Made by a program: the position numbers and the translations under genes. Under the pieces are notes generated by a model. It was not told the origin of the DNA. It did no database searches and saw only the letters and a list, made by a program, of their open reading frames with translations. Below, piece by piece: positions 33,968 to 42,333 of a stretch of DNA of 64,000 nucleotides; position 1 is the first letter of the stretch; each line of letters begins with the position of its first letter. Origin of the DNA: an uncultured Prevotella sp. (lineage in GTDB: Bacteria > Bacteroidota > Bacteroidia > Bacteroidales > Bacteroidaceae); the NCBI GenBank assembly GCA_938028745.1, contig CALIZL010000079.1:1-64000 (forward strand). Direction: 5' to 3'.

Positions 33968-34591
33968 GTTTTTAACATTGTGAGTGCCTTCTAAACTCAC
34001 CAACTGCCCAGCAGGCTGCAAAAAAACGATTCTCGCGGAGGTTGGTTATGATGCAAAAAGGGGCTAGTTGTAAATGTTGGCAAAATGAATATTTATTTGG
34101 AACGACTGCCATTTACACCAGTTTTTAGGCTATTTGCTGCTAAACGCAGTGCATTTTGGTGCTAAATGCAATGCAATATGCCGCAAAACACAGTACGTTT
34201 TGGTGCAAAATGCAGTGCGTTTTGGTGCAAAACGCAGGGTAAAATGGTGCAAAACGCATGGTAAAATGCGGCTAAATGGAAGGTGATAAGCATAAAAATA
34301 CACCGCAAATAGTATAAACAAACCTTTTAGAACCATGAAACACATGGCCCAAAAGGGCAAAATAACCATCAAAAAGTGGGATTTTAGGGGCTAAAAGTAC
34401 GTGATTGGGCTTGAAAAATTACGAACATTCAACCAATCTAGAAAGGCTAAATGGTGCAAAATGCAAGTGGATTTCTTAAAAACGGACAGGTGGAACAATG
34501 CGTAGGCAGTAAAATAGCGGCTAATTACCTACTTTTGCGCCTTGATTTTCGCTAGAATGGCATGGAGGTTAGGGTGTGTTTTGTAAAATAA
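33968..34591 (+). repeat. 622-bp repeated element, copy B
   Basis: Colinear with copy C and, inverted, with copies A and D. Landmarks in this orientation: TTTTTAACATTGTGAGTGCC, CTGCAAAAAAACGATTCTCG, the AATGAATATTTATT box, 22-nt core units of type GTGCGTTTTGGTGCAAAACGCA, ACCATGAAACACATGGCC, TTTTAGGGGCTAAAAGT, TCTAGAAAGGC and TTCGCTAGAATGG near the right end. In this copy several core units have GTGCAAAA instead of GTGCTAAA. Confidence 0.9.
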
Positions 34592-34667
34592 AAGCATCGG
34601 ATTTAACAATGGGGGGACTTGTTGAGGAAGGTTTGAAAGGGTGCGTTCCAAGCACCGCTTTGGCTTT

Positions 34668-34864
34668 AACCCAAATCAGTCGTTAGATCGCTTACAACAT
34701 GTTTTATGTTGTTTTCATCACTTCCTGTCCATCTTTTGTTTGCTTGTCGGCATCTTGCCTGTCTTATTTTTTGGCGTAGTACACTACGCCTTCAAGAATA
34801 AGATAGGCAATGTGCTCAACAATACACAAAAGCTAAACGGCTCTAACGATCGATTTGGGTTTAA
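34668..34864 (+). mobile_element. MITE-like element, family 1, copy b
   Basis: 197 bp, bounded by TTAACCCAAATCAGTCG and the inverse TTAAACCCAAATCGATCG, with the central palindrome GGCGTAGT-AC-ACTACGCC. The inner palindrome differs in sequence from that of copy a (GACGTAGC-GG-GCTACGTC) but keeps pairing, as expected if the stem is under selection. It lies just to the right of 622-bp element copy B. Confidence 0.8.
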
Positions 34865-35054
34865 CGCTGCTTTTTCATCCGCAGGAAACTTTTCTCGCTC
34901 TTGTGCGCGTATGAATGTGCGCACAAGGTGAGAAATGTTCTTGATGATGCGTGCAAAATAAAGGGGTGTGCCCGATAAGGCCGCCCCTTTGTTTGCTTGC
35001 CGTTAGCGTTTTACAACTATGCTTGTTCGGATGAAGTTGAATGGCATAGCGTTT

Positions 35055-35708
35055 TTAAAACAGGTAAGCAACAGAGGCAGAGAAAAGGTTCATTCTTGAA
35101 TTGCCAAAGAGTGAACTGAATTTGTTGAAACCCCTGTCGTACCCTAACATAAACTGATACTTATCTTTAACTTCTATTCCGAAACGAAGACCTGCTCCCC
35201 AGCTGAAACGGTTCTGTATCTTTCTGCCAAGGGCGTCTTTTGCCGTGAAGATATTGTCGTAAATAGTCCCTTTTTCTGTGTTGCCATCCATGAAAACTAT
35301 TTCGTACTTCGATGTTCCAAATAGGCCAAGTCCCACGAAGGGGCCTGCGCTGACAAGCACCTTCACATCTTGCGAAACGGGAAATCTATAACCCACGTGT
35401 ATCGGTAGGTTTAGATACCAGGGTGTTGTGTATTGTCTGGATGACTTATATAGATGAAGGCCTAGATCGCCAAATTCCACTTTCCACGCGTGTGACTCTA
35501 ACAAAAGCGAGGCATCTGCATACCAACCCTCGGCAAGACCATTAAAACCATATTCGCCTTTTGCACCAATGCTGAACCCCATTCTTGCATCAATATTTGT
35601 GGATGAATGGAGATTAGTACCTGCCGTTACGCCAACTCTGAAATTTTGAGCTGCGATAGGTAAGCAGAAAACGAGTAGAATGAAGTACGTAACAAATTTC
35701 TTTTTCAT
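35055..35708 (-). CDS. Outer-membrane beta-barrel protein (PorT-like)
   Basis: 217 residues. A signal peptide (KKFVTYFILLVFCLPIAAQ) is followed by alternating beta strands beginning NFRVGVTAGTNL, and a C-terminus ending SASVAYLF with terminal Phe, typical of eight-stranded outer-membrane barrels of the PorT/OmpX-like group in Bacteroidetes. The function is not indicated by neighbours. The ATG at 35706-35708 has a -7 element about 25 bases upstream. Confidence 0.82.
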   Translation of the reverse strand: MKKKFVTYFILLVFCLPIAAQNFRVGVTAGTNLHSSTNIDARMGFSIGAKGEYGFNGLAEGWYADASLLLESHAWKVEFGDLGLHLYKSSRQYTTPWYLNLPIHVGYRFPVSQDVKVLVSAGPFVGLGLFGTSKYEIVFMDGNTEKGTIYDNIFTAKDALGRKIQNRFSWGAGLRFGIEVKDKYQFMLGYDRGFNKFSSLFGNSRMNLFSASVAYLF

Positions 35709-36006
35709 AAAAACTGGCTTTGATAATTTGCCTCAAAGATAGTGTTTTGGATGGAATTTATTGCTGCGTTAAGTGAATATGTTAGCAGCCTTTGCATAAT
35801 TTAACAACGGTGCGGGCGTGTTGAGCTGTATCAATAAATGGTGATGTTGACAGAGCCTTGCAGCTGCACACGCCCTTGTTATGCTGTTTAGGGTAAAAAC
35901 AAATGTTGGCAGCGCGCGGGGTTAAACAACATGCGCCAACTACTGCTAGTGGTAGTTGGCGCATGTGTGCGTTAAGTGGGGCGTGCGTGAGGTTCTACAC
36001 GCGGCT
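35709..36006. other. Intergenic region with a promoter and a perfect 15-bp hairpin
   Basis: TATCTTTG on the minus strand (35734-35741) serves the barrel gene. At 35929-35966 ACATGCGCCAACTAC pairs perfectly with GTAGTTGGCGCATGT around an 8-base loop. It lies about 40 bases after the MFS transporter stop and is probably its terminator, with only a weak T-run (TTGTTT). Confidence 0.65.
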
Positions 36007-37341
36007 TTATTTCTCTTTTTCGTTGATAATCGACACGCAGAAAGTGCCGATAATGAGCATTGCGCCTGCGGCCATCATCATGTGGCTTTGCACGCTGCCC
36101 AGCAGATGTAGCAACGTGCCACCCAAGGCGGCGGCGATGATTTGGGGTACGCAAATGGTGCCGTTAAACAGACCTAGGTATGCGCCCATGTGTCCTTTTC
36201 CTTCCAAGGCGTTGGTTACGAAGGTGAAGGGCATGGCCAGTGTGGCGGCCCAAGCGCAGCCAATGAGAATGAAAGGAACGAACATGAGGTACTTGTCGGT
36301 GATGTAGGGAACCATCAAAAAGCCGATGCCGCCCAGCAATAGCGAAAGGCCATAGGCCGTTTTGCGGTTGCGGATGTTGGGTAACACCACTGCCCATAGC
36401 ACGCTGCCAATGGCTTGAATGGCGAAAAGTATGCCCACCCAGTTGCCTGCCTCTTGGTATTGGGGCGTGCTGGTGGCCGAATGTAGCTGCATGTCGACGC
36501 CCCAAACGGTGTCGGCGATAGAGCCTGTGGTGTAGGTCCACATGTACATAAAGGCAGCCCAGCAGAAGAATTGCACCAGTCCTACGGTCCAGAACGTCTT
36601 GGGGGCGTTGCGCAGCAGGGCAAAGACGTTGGTCTTTTCCTTGTCGAGTGGCTTTTCCAGTTGGTTGTATTCGGCATATTCTTTCGGGTTCCACTCCTTA
36701 ACCTTCAATGTGGTGTAGATAACGCAGAGTATAAGTATGGCTGCGCCCACGTAGAAGGACCAAATAACCGAGTCGGGGACGACACCTGCGGGGGCAATGT
36801 TGCTGATGCCGATGAAGGTGAAGAAGAAGGGGAAGATAAAGCCCACCACCGAACCGGCGTTGCAGAGGAAACTCTGTATGGAGTAGGCCAAAGCCTTTTG
36901 TTTCTCGTTCACCATGTCGCCAACCAGCATCTTGAAGGGTTGCATGGCCATGTTGATGCTCGTGTCGAGGAACATGAGTGCCGTTAGGCCGAAAATCATG
37001 GCCATACCTGCCGTCATGCCAAACGAACCGGCATTGGGTAGGAGGCACATCACCAGTACGGCTACCGTTGCACCCACGAAGAGATAGGGTATGCGGCGGC
37101 CAAAACGGGTCCATGTTTTGTCGCTCAGCGTACCAACGATGGGTTGAACAAGTATGCCCATCAGCGGCGGAAGTATCCAAAAGTAGCTAAGGTCGTGCGG
37201 GTCGGCGCCCAGCGTTGCGAATATTCGCGAGATGTTGGCACTTTGTAGGGCGTAGGCTATCTGCACGCCGAAAAATCCGAAACTAAGGTTCCATAGTTTC
37301 CAAAAGTCCAAGTCGGGTTTCTTTTTCAGTTGATTGTTCAT
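36007..37341 (-). CDS. MFS sugar transporter, SLC45/maltose type
   Basis: 444 residues, twelve predicted membrane helices. The first helix starts LWNLSFGFFGVQIAYALQSA. The loop between helices 2 and 3 has GTLSDKTWTRFGRRIPY (MFS motif A), and SIQSFLCNAGSVVGF follows. These are features of the SLC45-like sugar:cation symporters that in Bacteroidetes import maltose or similar disaccharides. It lies 102 bases downstream of the LacI-type regulator on the same strand and faces away from the susC-like operon, so it would import the products of the glycan captured by that system. The substrate is inferred. Confidence 0.88.
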   Translation of the reverse strand: MNNQLKKKPDLDFWKLWNLSFGFFGVQIAYALQSANISRIFATLGADPHDLSYFWILPPLMGILVQPIVGTLSDKTWTRFGRRIPYLFVGATVAVLVMCLLPNAGSFGMTAGMAMIFGLTALMFLDTSINMAMQPFKMLVGDMVNEKQKALAYSIQSFLCNAGSVVGFIFPFFFTFIGISNIAPAGVVPDSVIWSFYVGAAILILCVIYTTLKVKEWNPKEYAEYNQLEKPLDKEKTNVFALLRNAPKTFWTVGLVQFFCWAAFMYMWTYTTGSIADTVWGVDMQLHSATSTPQYQEAGNWVGILFAIQAIGSVLWAVVLPNIRNRKTAYGLSLLLGGIGFLMVPYITDKYLMFVPFILIGCAWAATLAMPFTFVTNALEGKGHMGAYLGLFNGTICVPQIIAAALGGTLLHLLGSVQSHMMMAAGAMLIIGTFCVSIINEKEK

Positions 37342-37443
37342 ATATGGTTGTATTCGTAATTCGACGTTAATGGTTTTTGCACCTCACTGAATGTTGGGTG
37401 TGGGCATGTGTGGTTGGGTGCACGTTGTGGGGGATGGCGTGGC

Positions 37444-38601
37444 TTAGGCCGTTTGTTGCGCCTTGCTTTTCTCGGATGCTTGGGGCTGTTTGTCCAGGTC
37501 TTTGCCGTTGTTGTGCGCCGTGTTGGTTTCCTTTGGCAGGGTTCGCGCCAGTTGTTCGGTTATGGATGTGGCAACGGGGCGTGTAGAGTCTCTCACTACT
37601 AGTCGGGTGCGAACCAGTCTCCGTTCTACCTTGCCTTTCTCGATATGTCCCTCCACGTGTCGCATGAGTATTTCGGCAGCCGCTTCGCCCACTTTAAACC
37701 CATGTTGGTCTACGGTGGTTAGGGCTGGGTCGCAGGCCACGGCGCGTTGTCCGTTGGTAAATCCGCATACGCTGATGTCTTCGGGAATGCGAAAGCCCTT
37801 GCGCTTGGCCGAGTAGAGTATGCCTATGGCCGTATCGTCGTTAACGGCGAAGAAGGCGTCGGGCCGGTCGTCCCTGTCTAACACCTCAGGCGCGATGCGC
37901 TCTGCATCTGAACGGTTGTCGCATTGGAACACCAGTGAGGGGTCTACCTTTATGCCATGTTTGAGCAGTGCATCGCAGTAACCGTTGTAGCGGTTCTTTG
38001 ATATTTCGAGTTTCATCGATGCATTGAAACAAGCCACGCGCCTGCAACCTGTTTCCACCAAGTGGCTAACGGCGGCGTAGGCTCCTGCATAGTCGTCTAC
38101 CACCACGCGGCTGGCGTTTACGCCTGTGCACACTCGGTCGTAGAAAACCAGTGGCACACCCCTGTCGATAAGGTGTTGGAAGTGGGCGTATTGTGTGGTG
38201 TCTTTGGCCTGCGACACGATGATGCCGCACACCTTGTTCTCGAAGAACGACTTACAGATGCTCACTTCGCGTTCGTGCTGTTCGTTGCTGTGGGCCACCA
38301 TGATGCGGTAGCCTTGTTTCTCGGCTGCCTCTTCAATGCCTGCAAGCACCGAAGCAAAGTAAAAGTGCGTTAGTTCGGGTACAATCACGCCAATGATTTT
38401 CATCGGGCGTACCCTGCTGTTGCGCAAACTTTCGGCGATGAGGTTCGGCGAGAATTTGTGCTCATTGGCGTAGGCCTGTATGCGTTCGCGCTGTTGGCGG
38501 CTGATGCGTGGGCTGTTTTTCAACGCGCGCGATACCGTCGCAACCGAGACGTTCAACTCTCTTGCGATATCCTTCATCGTGATAGATGCTATTTCTCCCA
38601 T
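37444..38601 (-). CDS. LacI-family transcription regulator
   Basis: 385 residues. N-terminal helix-turn-helix TMKDIARELNVSVATVSRAL (residues 8-27) with the hinge helix LIAESLRN, then a periplasmic-binding-protein-type effector domain (IIGVIVPELTHFYFASVL to VERRLVRTRLVVRDS) and a Gln/Lys-rich tail of about 35 residues. A -7 element at 38692-38699 excludes the longer frame and supports the ATG at 38599-38601. A 12-bp palindrome of the LacI/PurR operator class lies at 38982-38993 before the divergent susC-like gene, its likely target. The effector is probably a sugar. Confidence 0.93.
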   Translation of the reverse strand: MGEIASITMKDIARELNVSVATVSRALKNSPRISRQQRERIQAYANEHKFSPNLIAESLRNSRVRPMKIIGVIVPELTHFYFASVLAGIEEAAEKQGYRIMVAHSNEQHEREVSICKSFFENKVCGIIVSQAKDTTQYAHFQHLIDRGVPLVFYDRVCTGVNASRVVVDDYAGAYAAVSHLVETGCRRVACFNASMKLEISKNRYNGYCDALLKHGIKVDPSLVFQCDNRSDAERIAPEVLDRDDRPDAFFAVNDDTAIGILYSAKRKGFRIPEDISVCGFTNGQRAVACDPALTTVDQHGFKVGEAAAEILMRHVEGHIEKGKVERRLVRTRLVVRDSTRPVATSITEQLARTLPKETNTAHNNGKDLDKQPQASEKSKAQQTA

Positions 38602-38773
38602 AATTCTAAATTCTCTTTTGCCGCTAAAAAGCGCATATAGTTGTTGTCCTTGAAGCCTATCTGTGATGGCTTTGTGTAGAGGTAGACCTTGCAAAGATAT
38701 AAATTTATTCTGTATTTCTTAGTTTTTATTCGGATTTATTCATGGTTTTCTGTATATTGGGAGGATTTTTTGA

Positions 38774-38860
38774 GTCAATGAGTTGGTGAGTTGATGAGTT
38801 GGTGAGTTTTTAAGTTGATGAGTTAATGAGTTTTTGAGTTGATGAGTTGGCGAATTGTAG
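38774..38860 (+). repeat. Octamer array in the sus regulatory region
   Basis: About eleven units in 8-base phase: GAGTCAAT, GAGTTGGT, GAGTTGAT, GAGTTTTT, AAGTTGAT, GAGTTAAT and others. Same family as the arrays elsewhere. Confidence 0.8.
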
Positions 38861-38981
38861 GGATGTTTGGGGGTAAGCTTGTTGGTTTGTTGACTAGTAG
38901 GTAGAGGAAACTCTTTTTGTGTTCTTTAAGCTTTTCGTTTGTGTTGCCTTTTGTCTTTAAAAGCTTTTCAATTTATTTTGT

Positions 38982-38993
38982 GCAAACGTTTGC
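38982..38993. promoter_or_regulatory. LacI/PurR-type operator GCAAACGTTTGC
   Basis: A perfect 12-bp palindrome with a central CG step, the hallmark of LacI-family operators. It is about 55 bases upstream of the -7 element of the susC-like operon and next to the LacI-type gene. The position upstream of the promoter allows either activation or repression. Confidence 0.8.
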
Positions 38994-39048
38994 GCTAAAC
39001 ATTTTGCGCTTTTATTGCGAAAAAAGTACAAACTAACACAAAGAAAGC

Positions 39049-39056
39049 TACTTTTG
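39049..39056 (+). promoter_or_regulatory. -7 element of the susC-like operon
   Basis: TACTTTTG fits TAnnTTTG. No TTTG at -33, consistent with a promoter that needs an activator. Confidence 0.5.
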
Positions 39057-39290
39057 CAAGACAAATGTTGTGGCTCATTAAAAACCGTGGGCTCGACAAA
39101 CCTAGACGAAACAATAAATTGACTGAGTTATTTGGATTGGTGACGAACCGCGAACGACATATCCTGAAAGGCAGGAGATGACGTTTGGAAGGGCAAAAAT
39201 TGGCCTCTTACGCGCGCGCGTACCTTATATATAATAACAGCAGACAACTATAATTTAAACAATGCATAACTTAAACTTTTAAAACTGAGA

Positions 39291-42200
39291 ATGATGAAGC
39301 AGCTAATTAATGCGATGCCTCAAAGGATGGCCATGCTGGTGTGTGGACTTATCCTCTCCGTCAGTGCCTTTGCCCAGCAAATTGTGGTGAAGGGACATGT
39401 GAAAGATGCAACCGGAGAGCCCATAACTGGGGCTACGGTGCGTGTCGCCGGACAAGAAGGCGGAGTGGTTACCGACATCGACGGTAACTTTAGCATCAAC
39501 GCAAATGCAGGCACCGAGATTACGGTGTCGTACATCGGCTATTCCGACACAAAGGCACCAGCCAGTGCCAACATGGTTATCGTTATGAAAGACGATGCCG
39601 CCAAATCGCTGAACGAAGTGGTGGTGATTGGTTATGGCATGGTGAAGAAAAGCGACCTGACGGGGTCGGTAACGGCCTTGAAGCCCGACTCGAAGAACAA
39701 GGGCCTTGTGGTTAACCCCCAAGACATGCTTTCGGGTAAGGTGGCTGGTGTGAACATTACGTCTGATGGCGGTGCACCCGGTGCTGGGTCGAGCATCCGT
39801 ATACGTGGTGGCTCGTCGCTGAACGCCTCTAACAATCCCCTTATCGTTATCGATGGTGTAGCTATGGACGAGAACGGCGTGCAGGGTTTGTCTAACCCCT
39901 TGTCGATGGTTAACCCCCAAGACATCGAGTCGTTCAACGTCTTGAAAGATGCTTCGGCCACGGCTATCTACGGTTCGCGCGGTTCTAATGGTGTTATCAT
40001 CATCACCACGAAGAAAGGTCGCAAGGGCATGGCTCCGCAAGTGAGCTATAACGGTAGCGTAACCGTTGGCGTTAAGAGCAACTCGCTCAAACTGATGGAC
40101 GGCGACGAATATCGCGATTTCATCACGAAGAGATACGGAGCAGGCAGCAATGCCGCAAAGGCATTGGGCACTGCTAACACCGATTGGCAGAAAGAAATTT
40201 ATCGTACGGCCGTGAGCCACGACCATAACGTGGCCGTGCAAGGTGCGATTAAGAACCTGCCTTACCGCGTGTCGGTGGGCTATACGGGACAACAAGGTAT
40301 CCTTAAAACTTCCGATTTCAAGCGTGTTACGGCAGCTTTGAACCTCAATCCCTCGCTTTTCGACGACCACCTGACGATGAACCTCAACGCCAAGGGTATG
40401 TTTGCCGAAACGAATTATCCCAACTATGGAGCCATTAGCGACGCTTTGCGCTTCGACCCCACGCAAAACATTTACGATAACGCTAGCCCCCAGAGCAACA
40501 ACTTCGCTGGTTATTTCCAGTGGCGTTCGCCAGGCGGTTTCCTCAATGACAAGAATTACGATTACGCCAACAACAACTTGGCTCCCGCTAACCCTGTTGG
40601 GGCATTGGCTTTGCATTACGAAAGGGCTTACAGCCGCTCGTTTGTGGGTAGTGCCGACATCGACTATAAGATTCATGGCTTTGAAGACCTTCGCCTGCAC
40701 CTTACACTTGGCGCAGATGTTTCTGAGGGAACGCAAAACAAACGCATACCCCCCACTGCGCCCGAAGCTTTCTATTATGGTAGCTATGGTGCAGCCAACA
40801 AGCTGAAACGCAATCTCTCGCTCAGCATGTACGCGCAGTATTTTAAAGATTTCAACGAGAAACACCACTTCGACATCATGGCTGGTTACGAGTGGCAGCA
40901 CTTCTGGCGCAACGAAACAAGCGACTATGCTGGCCATTATGGAGCTGGCCATAAGACGAATGCAGGCCAAGAAACCCCGCACGTGCCTTATCACTCGCGC
41001 ACGGAGAGCTACTTGGTGTCGTTCTTCGGCCGTGCCAACTACACGTTGCTTAACCGCTACTACTTCACCGCAACGGTTCGCGACGACGGTTCTTCGCGCT
41101 TTAAGAAACACTGGGCTTGGTTCCCATCGTTCGCTTTCGCATGGAAGGCAAAGGAAGAGAACTTCTTGAAAGACGTAAACGCCCTCTCTGACTTGAAGCT
41201 AAGACTGGGTTGGGGTAAGACCGGACAGCAGGAAGGCATTGGCGACTATAACTATTTCGCCATCTACAACATCAACACGGGCACACAATCCTTCTATCCC
41301 ATACTCGAAGATGGTAGGTTGGCCATGCCGCAGGCCTATGATAAGAACCTCACTTGGGAAACAACCACCACCTTTAACGTGGGTCTGGACTGGGGAATCC
41401 TTAACCAAAGGCTTAGCGGAAGTATCGATTGGTACTACCGTAAGACCACCGATTTGCTCAACTTTGCACCCGCAGCCGCTGGTACAAACTTTGATAACCG
41501 CGTGAATACCAACATCGGCGCATTGCGCAACACGGGTGTCGAGGCCACCATTAGCTGGAAAGCTATCCAAACAAAGGACTGGTATTGGACGCTTGACTAC
41601 AACGTAACCTTCAACCAAAACCGCATTACCCAACTGGTTGGCGCAAACTCGCGACCGATAGAAACAGGTGCCTCGATACATAGTGGTACTGGTAGAAAAG
41701 TTTTGGCTTATGCCGTAGACCGCGCTGCTACTGCTTTCTGGGTGTACCAACAAGCTTACGATGCCAACGGAAAACCCATTGAAGGTGCTGTTGTAGACCG
41801 CAATCAAGATGGTATTATTAACGATGACGACCGTTACTTCTACAAGCACGCAGCCCCACCTGTAACGATGGGCCTCTCTTCGCGCCTTGAATATAAGAAT
41901 TGGGACTTGGGCATGTCGTTCCGAGCAAGCATCGGCAACTACGTTTATAACGATGTTGAGGCCAGCCGAAGCGACATGAGCCAGCTGTGGGCACCAAACG
42001 GTTTCTTGGAGCAACGCCTTAAGTCGGCGTTCGAACTCAACTGGCAAAGCAGCAAATGGACGCAAAGCGACTATTTCGTACGTAACGCTTCGTTCTTGCG
42101 TTGTGACAATATTACCTTGGGTTACAGCTTCGACAAGCTCCTTCAAATGGGATCTTGGCATGGACTCAGTGGTCGTGTCTACGCCACTGCATCCAATGTG

Positions 42201-42311
42201 TTCACCATTACCAAGTATAAAGGGTTGGATCCCGAAGTGTTCAGCGGTCTCGACTACGAACTTTATCCACGTCCTACCTCCTTTATCCTAGGTTTGAGCT
42301 TGAATTTCTAA
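39291..42311 (+). CDS. SusC/RagA-type TonB-linked outer-membrane transporter
   Basis: 1006 residues. A signal peptide (ending SVSAFAQQ) is followed by a CarboxypepD_reg-like domain (IVVKGHVKDATGEPITGATV, about 30-105). Next are a TonB-box-like segment LNEVVVIGYG and a plug with IRIRGGSSLNASNNPLIVID and DASATAIYGSRGSNGVIII, the classic RagA signature, then the large barrel ending LGLSLNF. It imports oligosaccharides bound by the SusD partner. It is first in an operon with susD- and susE-like genes. Its 5' leader is long. The matching glycoside hydrolases are absent from this window. Confidence 0.95.
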   Translation: MMKQLINAMPQRMAMLVCGLILSVSAFAQQIVVKGHVKDATGEPITGATVRVAGQEGGVVTDIDGNFSINANAGTEITVSYIGYSDTKAPASANMVIVMKDDAAKSLNEVVVIGYGMVKKSDLTGSVTALKPDSKNKGLVVNPQDMLSGKVAGVNITSDGGAPGAGSSIRIRGGSSLNASNNPLIVIDGVAMDENGVQGLSNPLSMVNPQDIESFNVLKDASATAIYGSRGSNGVIIITTKKGRKGMAPQVSYNGSVTVGVKSNSLKLMDGDEYRDFITKRYGAGSNAAKALGTANTDWQKEIYRTAVSHDHNVAVQGAIKNLPYRVSVGYTGQQGILKTSDFKRVTAALNLNPSLFDDHLTMNLNAKGMFAETNYPNYGAISDALRFDPTQNIYDNASPQSNNFAGYFQWRSPGGFLNDKNYDYANNNLAPANPVGALALHYERAYSRSFVGSADIDYKIHGFEDLRLHLTLGADVSEGTQNKRIPPTAPEAFYYGSYGAANKLKRNLSLSMYAQYFKDFNEKHHFDIMAGYEWQHFWRNETSDYAGHYGAGHKTNAGQETPHVPYHSRTESYLVSFFGRANYTLLNRYYFTATVRDDGSSRFKKHWAWFPSFAFAWKAKEENFLKDVNALSDLKLRLGWGKTGQQEGIGDYNYFAIYNINTGTQSFYPILEDGRLAMPQAYDKNLTWETTTTFNVGLDWGILNQRLSGSIDWYYRKTTDLLNFAPAAAGTNFDNRVNTNIGALRNTGVEATISWKAIQTKDWYWTLDYNVTFNQNRITQLVGANSRPIETGASIHSGTGRKVLAYAVDRAATAFWVYQQAYDANGKPIEGAVVDRNQDGIINDDDRYFYKHAAPPVTMGLSSRLEYKNWDLGMSFRASIGNYVYNDVEASRSDMSQLWAPNGFLEQRLKSAFELNWQSSKWTQSDYFVRNASFLRCDNITLGYSFDKLLQMGSWHGLSGRVYATASNVFTITKYKGLDPEVFSGLDYELYPRPTSFILGLSLNF

Positions 42312-42333
42312 CAACCTTAAAAGAGAAATTACA

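Larger units (their letters stand above)
33442..35054. other. 1.6-kb gene-free region made of repeats
   Basis: Contains a short octamer array (33895-33945, CTCGTCAG/CTCGTTAA sense), copy B of the 622-bp element (33968-34591) and MITE-like element 1b (34668-34864). The part 33442-33890 is AT-rich with no recognisable feature. Confidence 0.55.
38602..39290. other. Divergent regulatory region between the LacI gene and the susC-like gene
   Basis: Contains the LacI promoter (TATCTTTG on the minus strand, 38692-38699), an octamer array of GAGTTGAT/GAGTTGGT units (38774-38860), the palindromic operator (38982-38993), TACTTTTG at 39049-39056 as -7 of the susC-like operon, and a long leader (about 230 bases) with an alternating CG/TA tract at 39208-39236. 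Confidence 0.7.

Noticed and set aside
39303..41111. Minus-strand open frame of about 600 codons opposite the susC-like gene
   Set aside because: Shadow frame: it lies entirely inside a well-supported gene and its codon pattern mirrors that gene. No domain is recognised.
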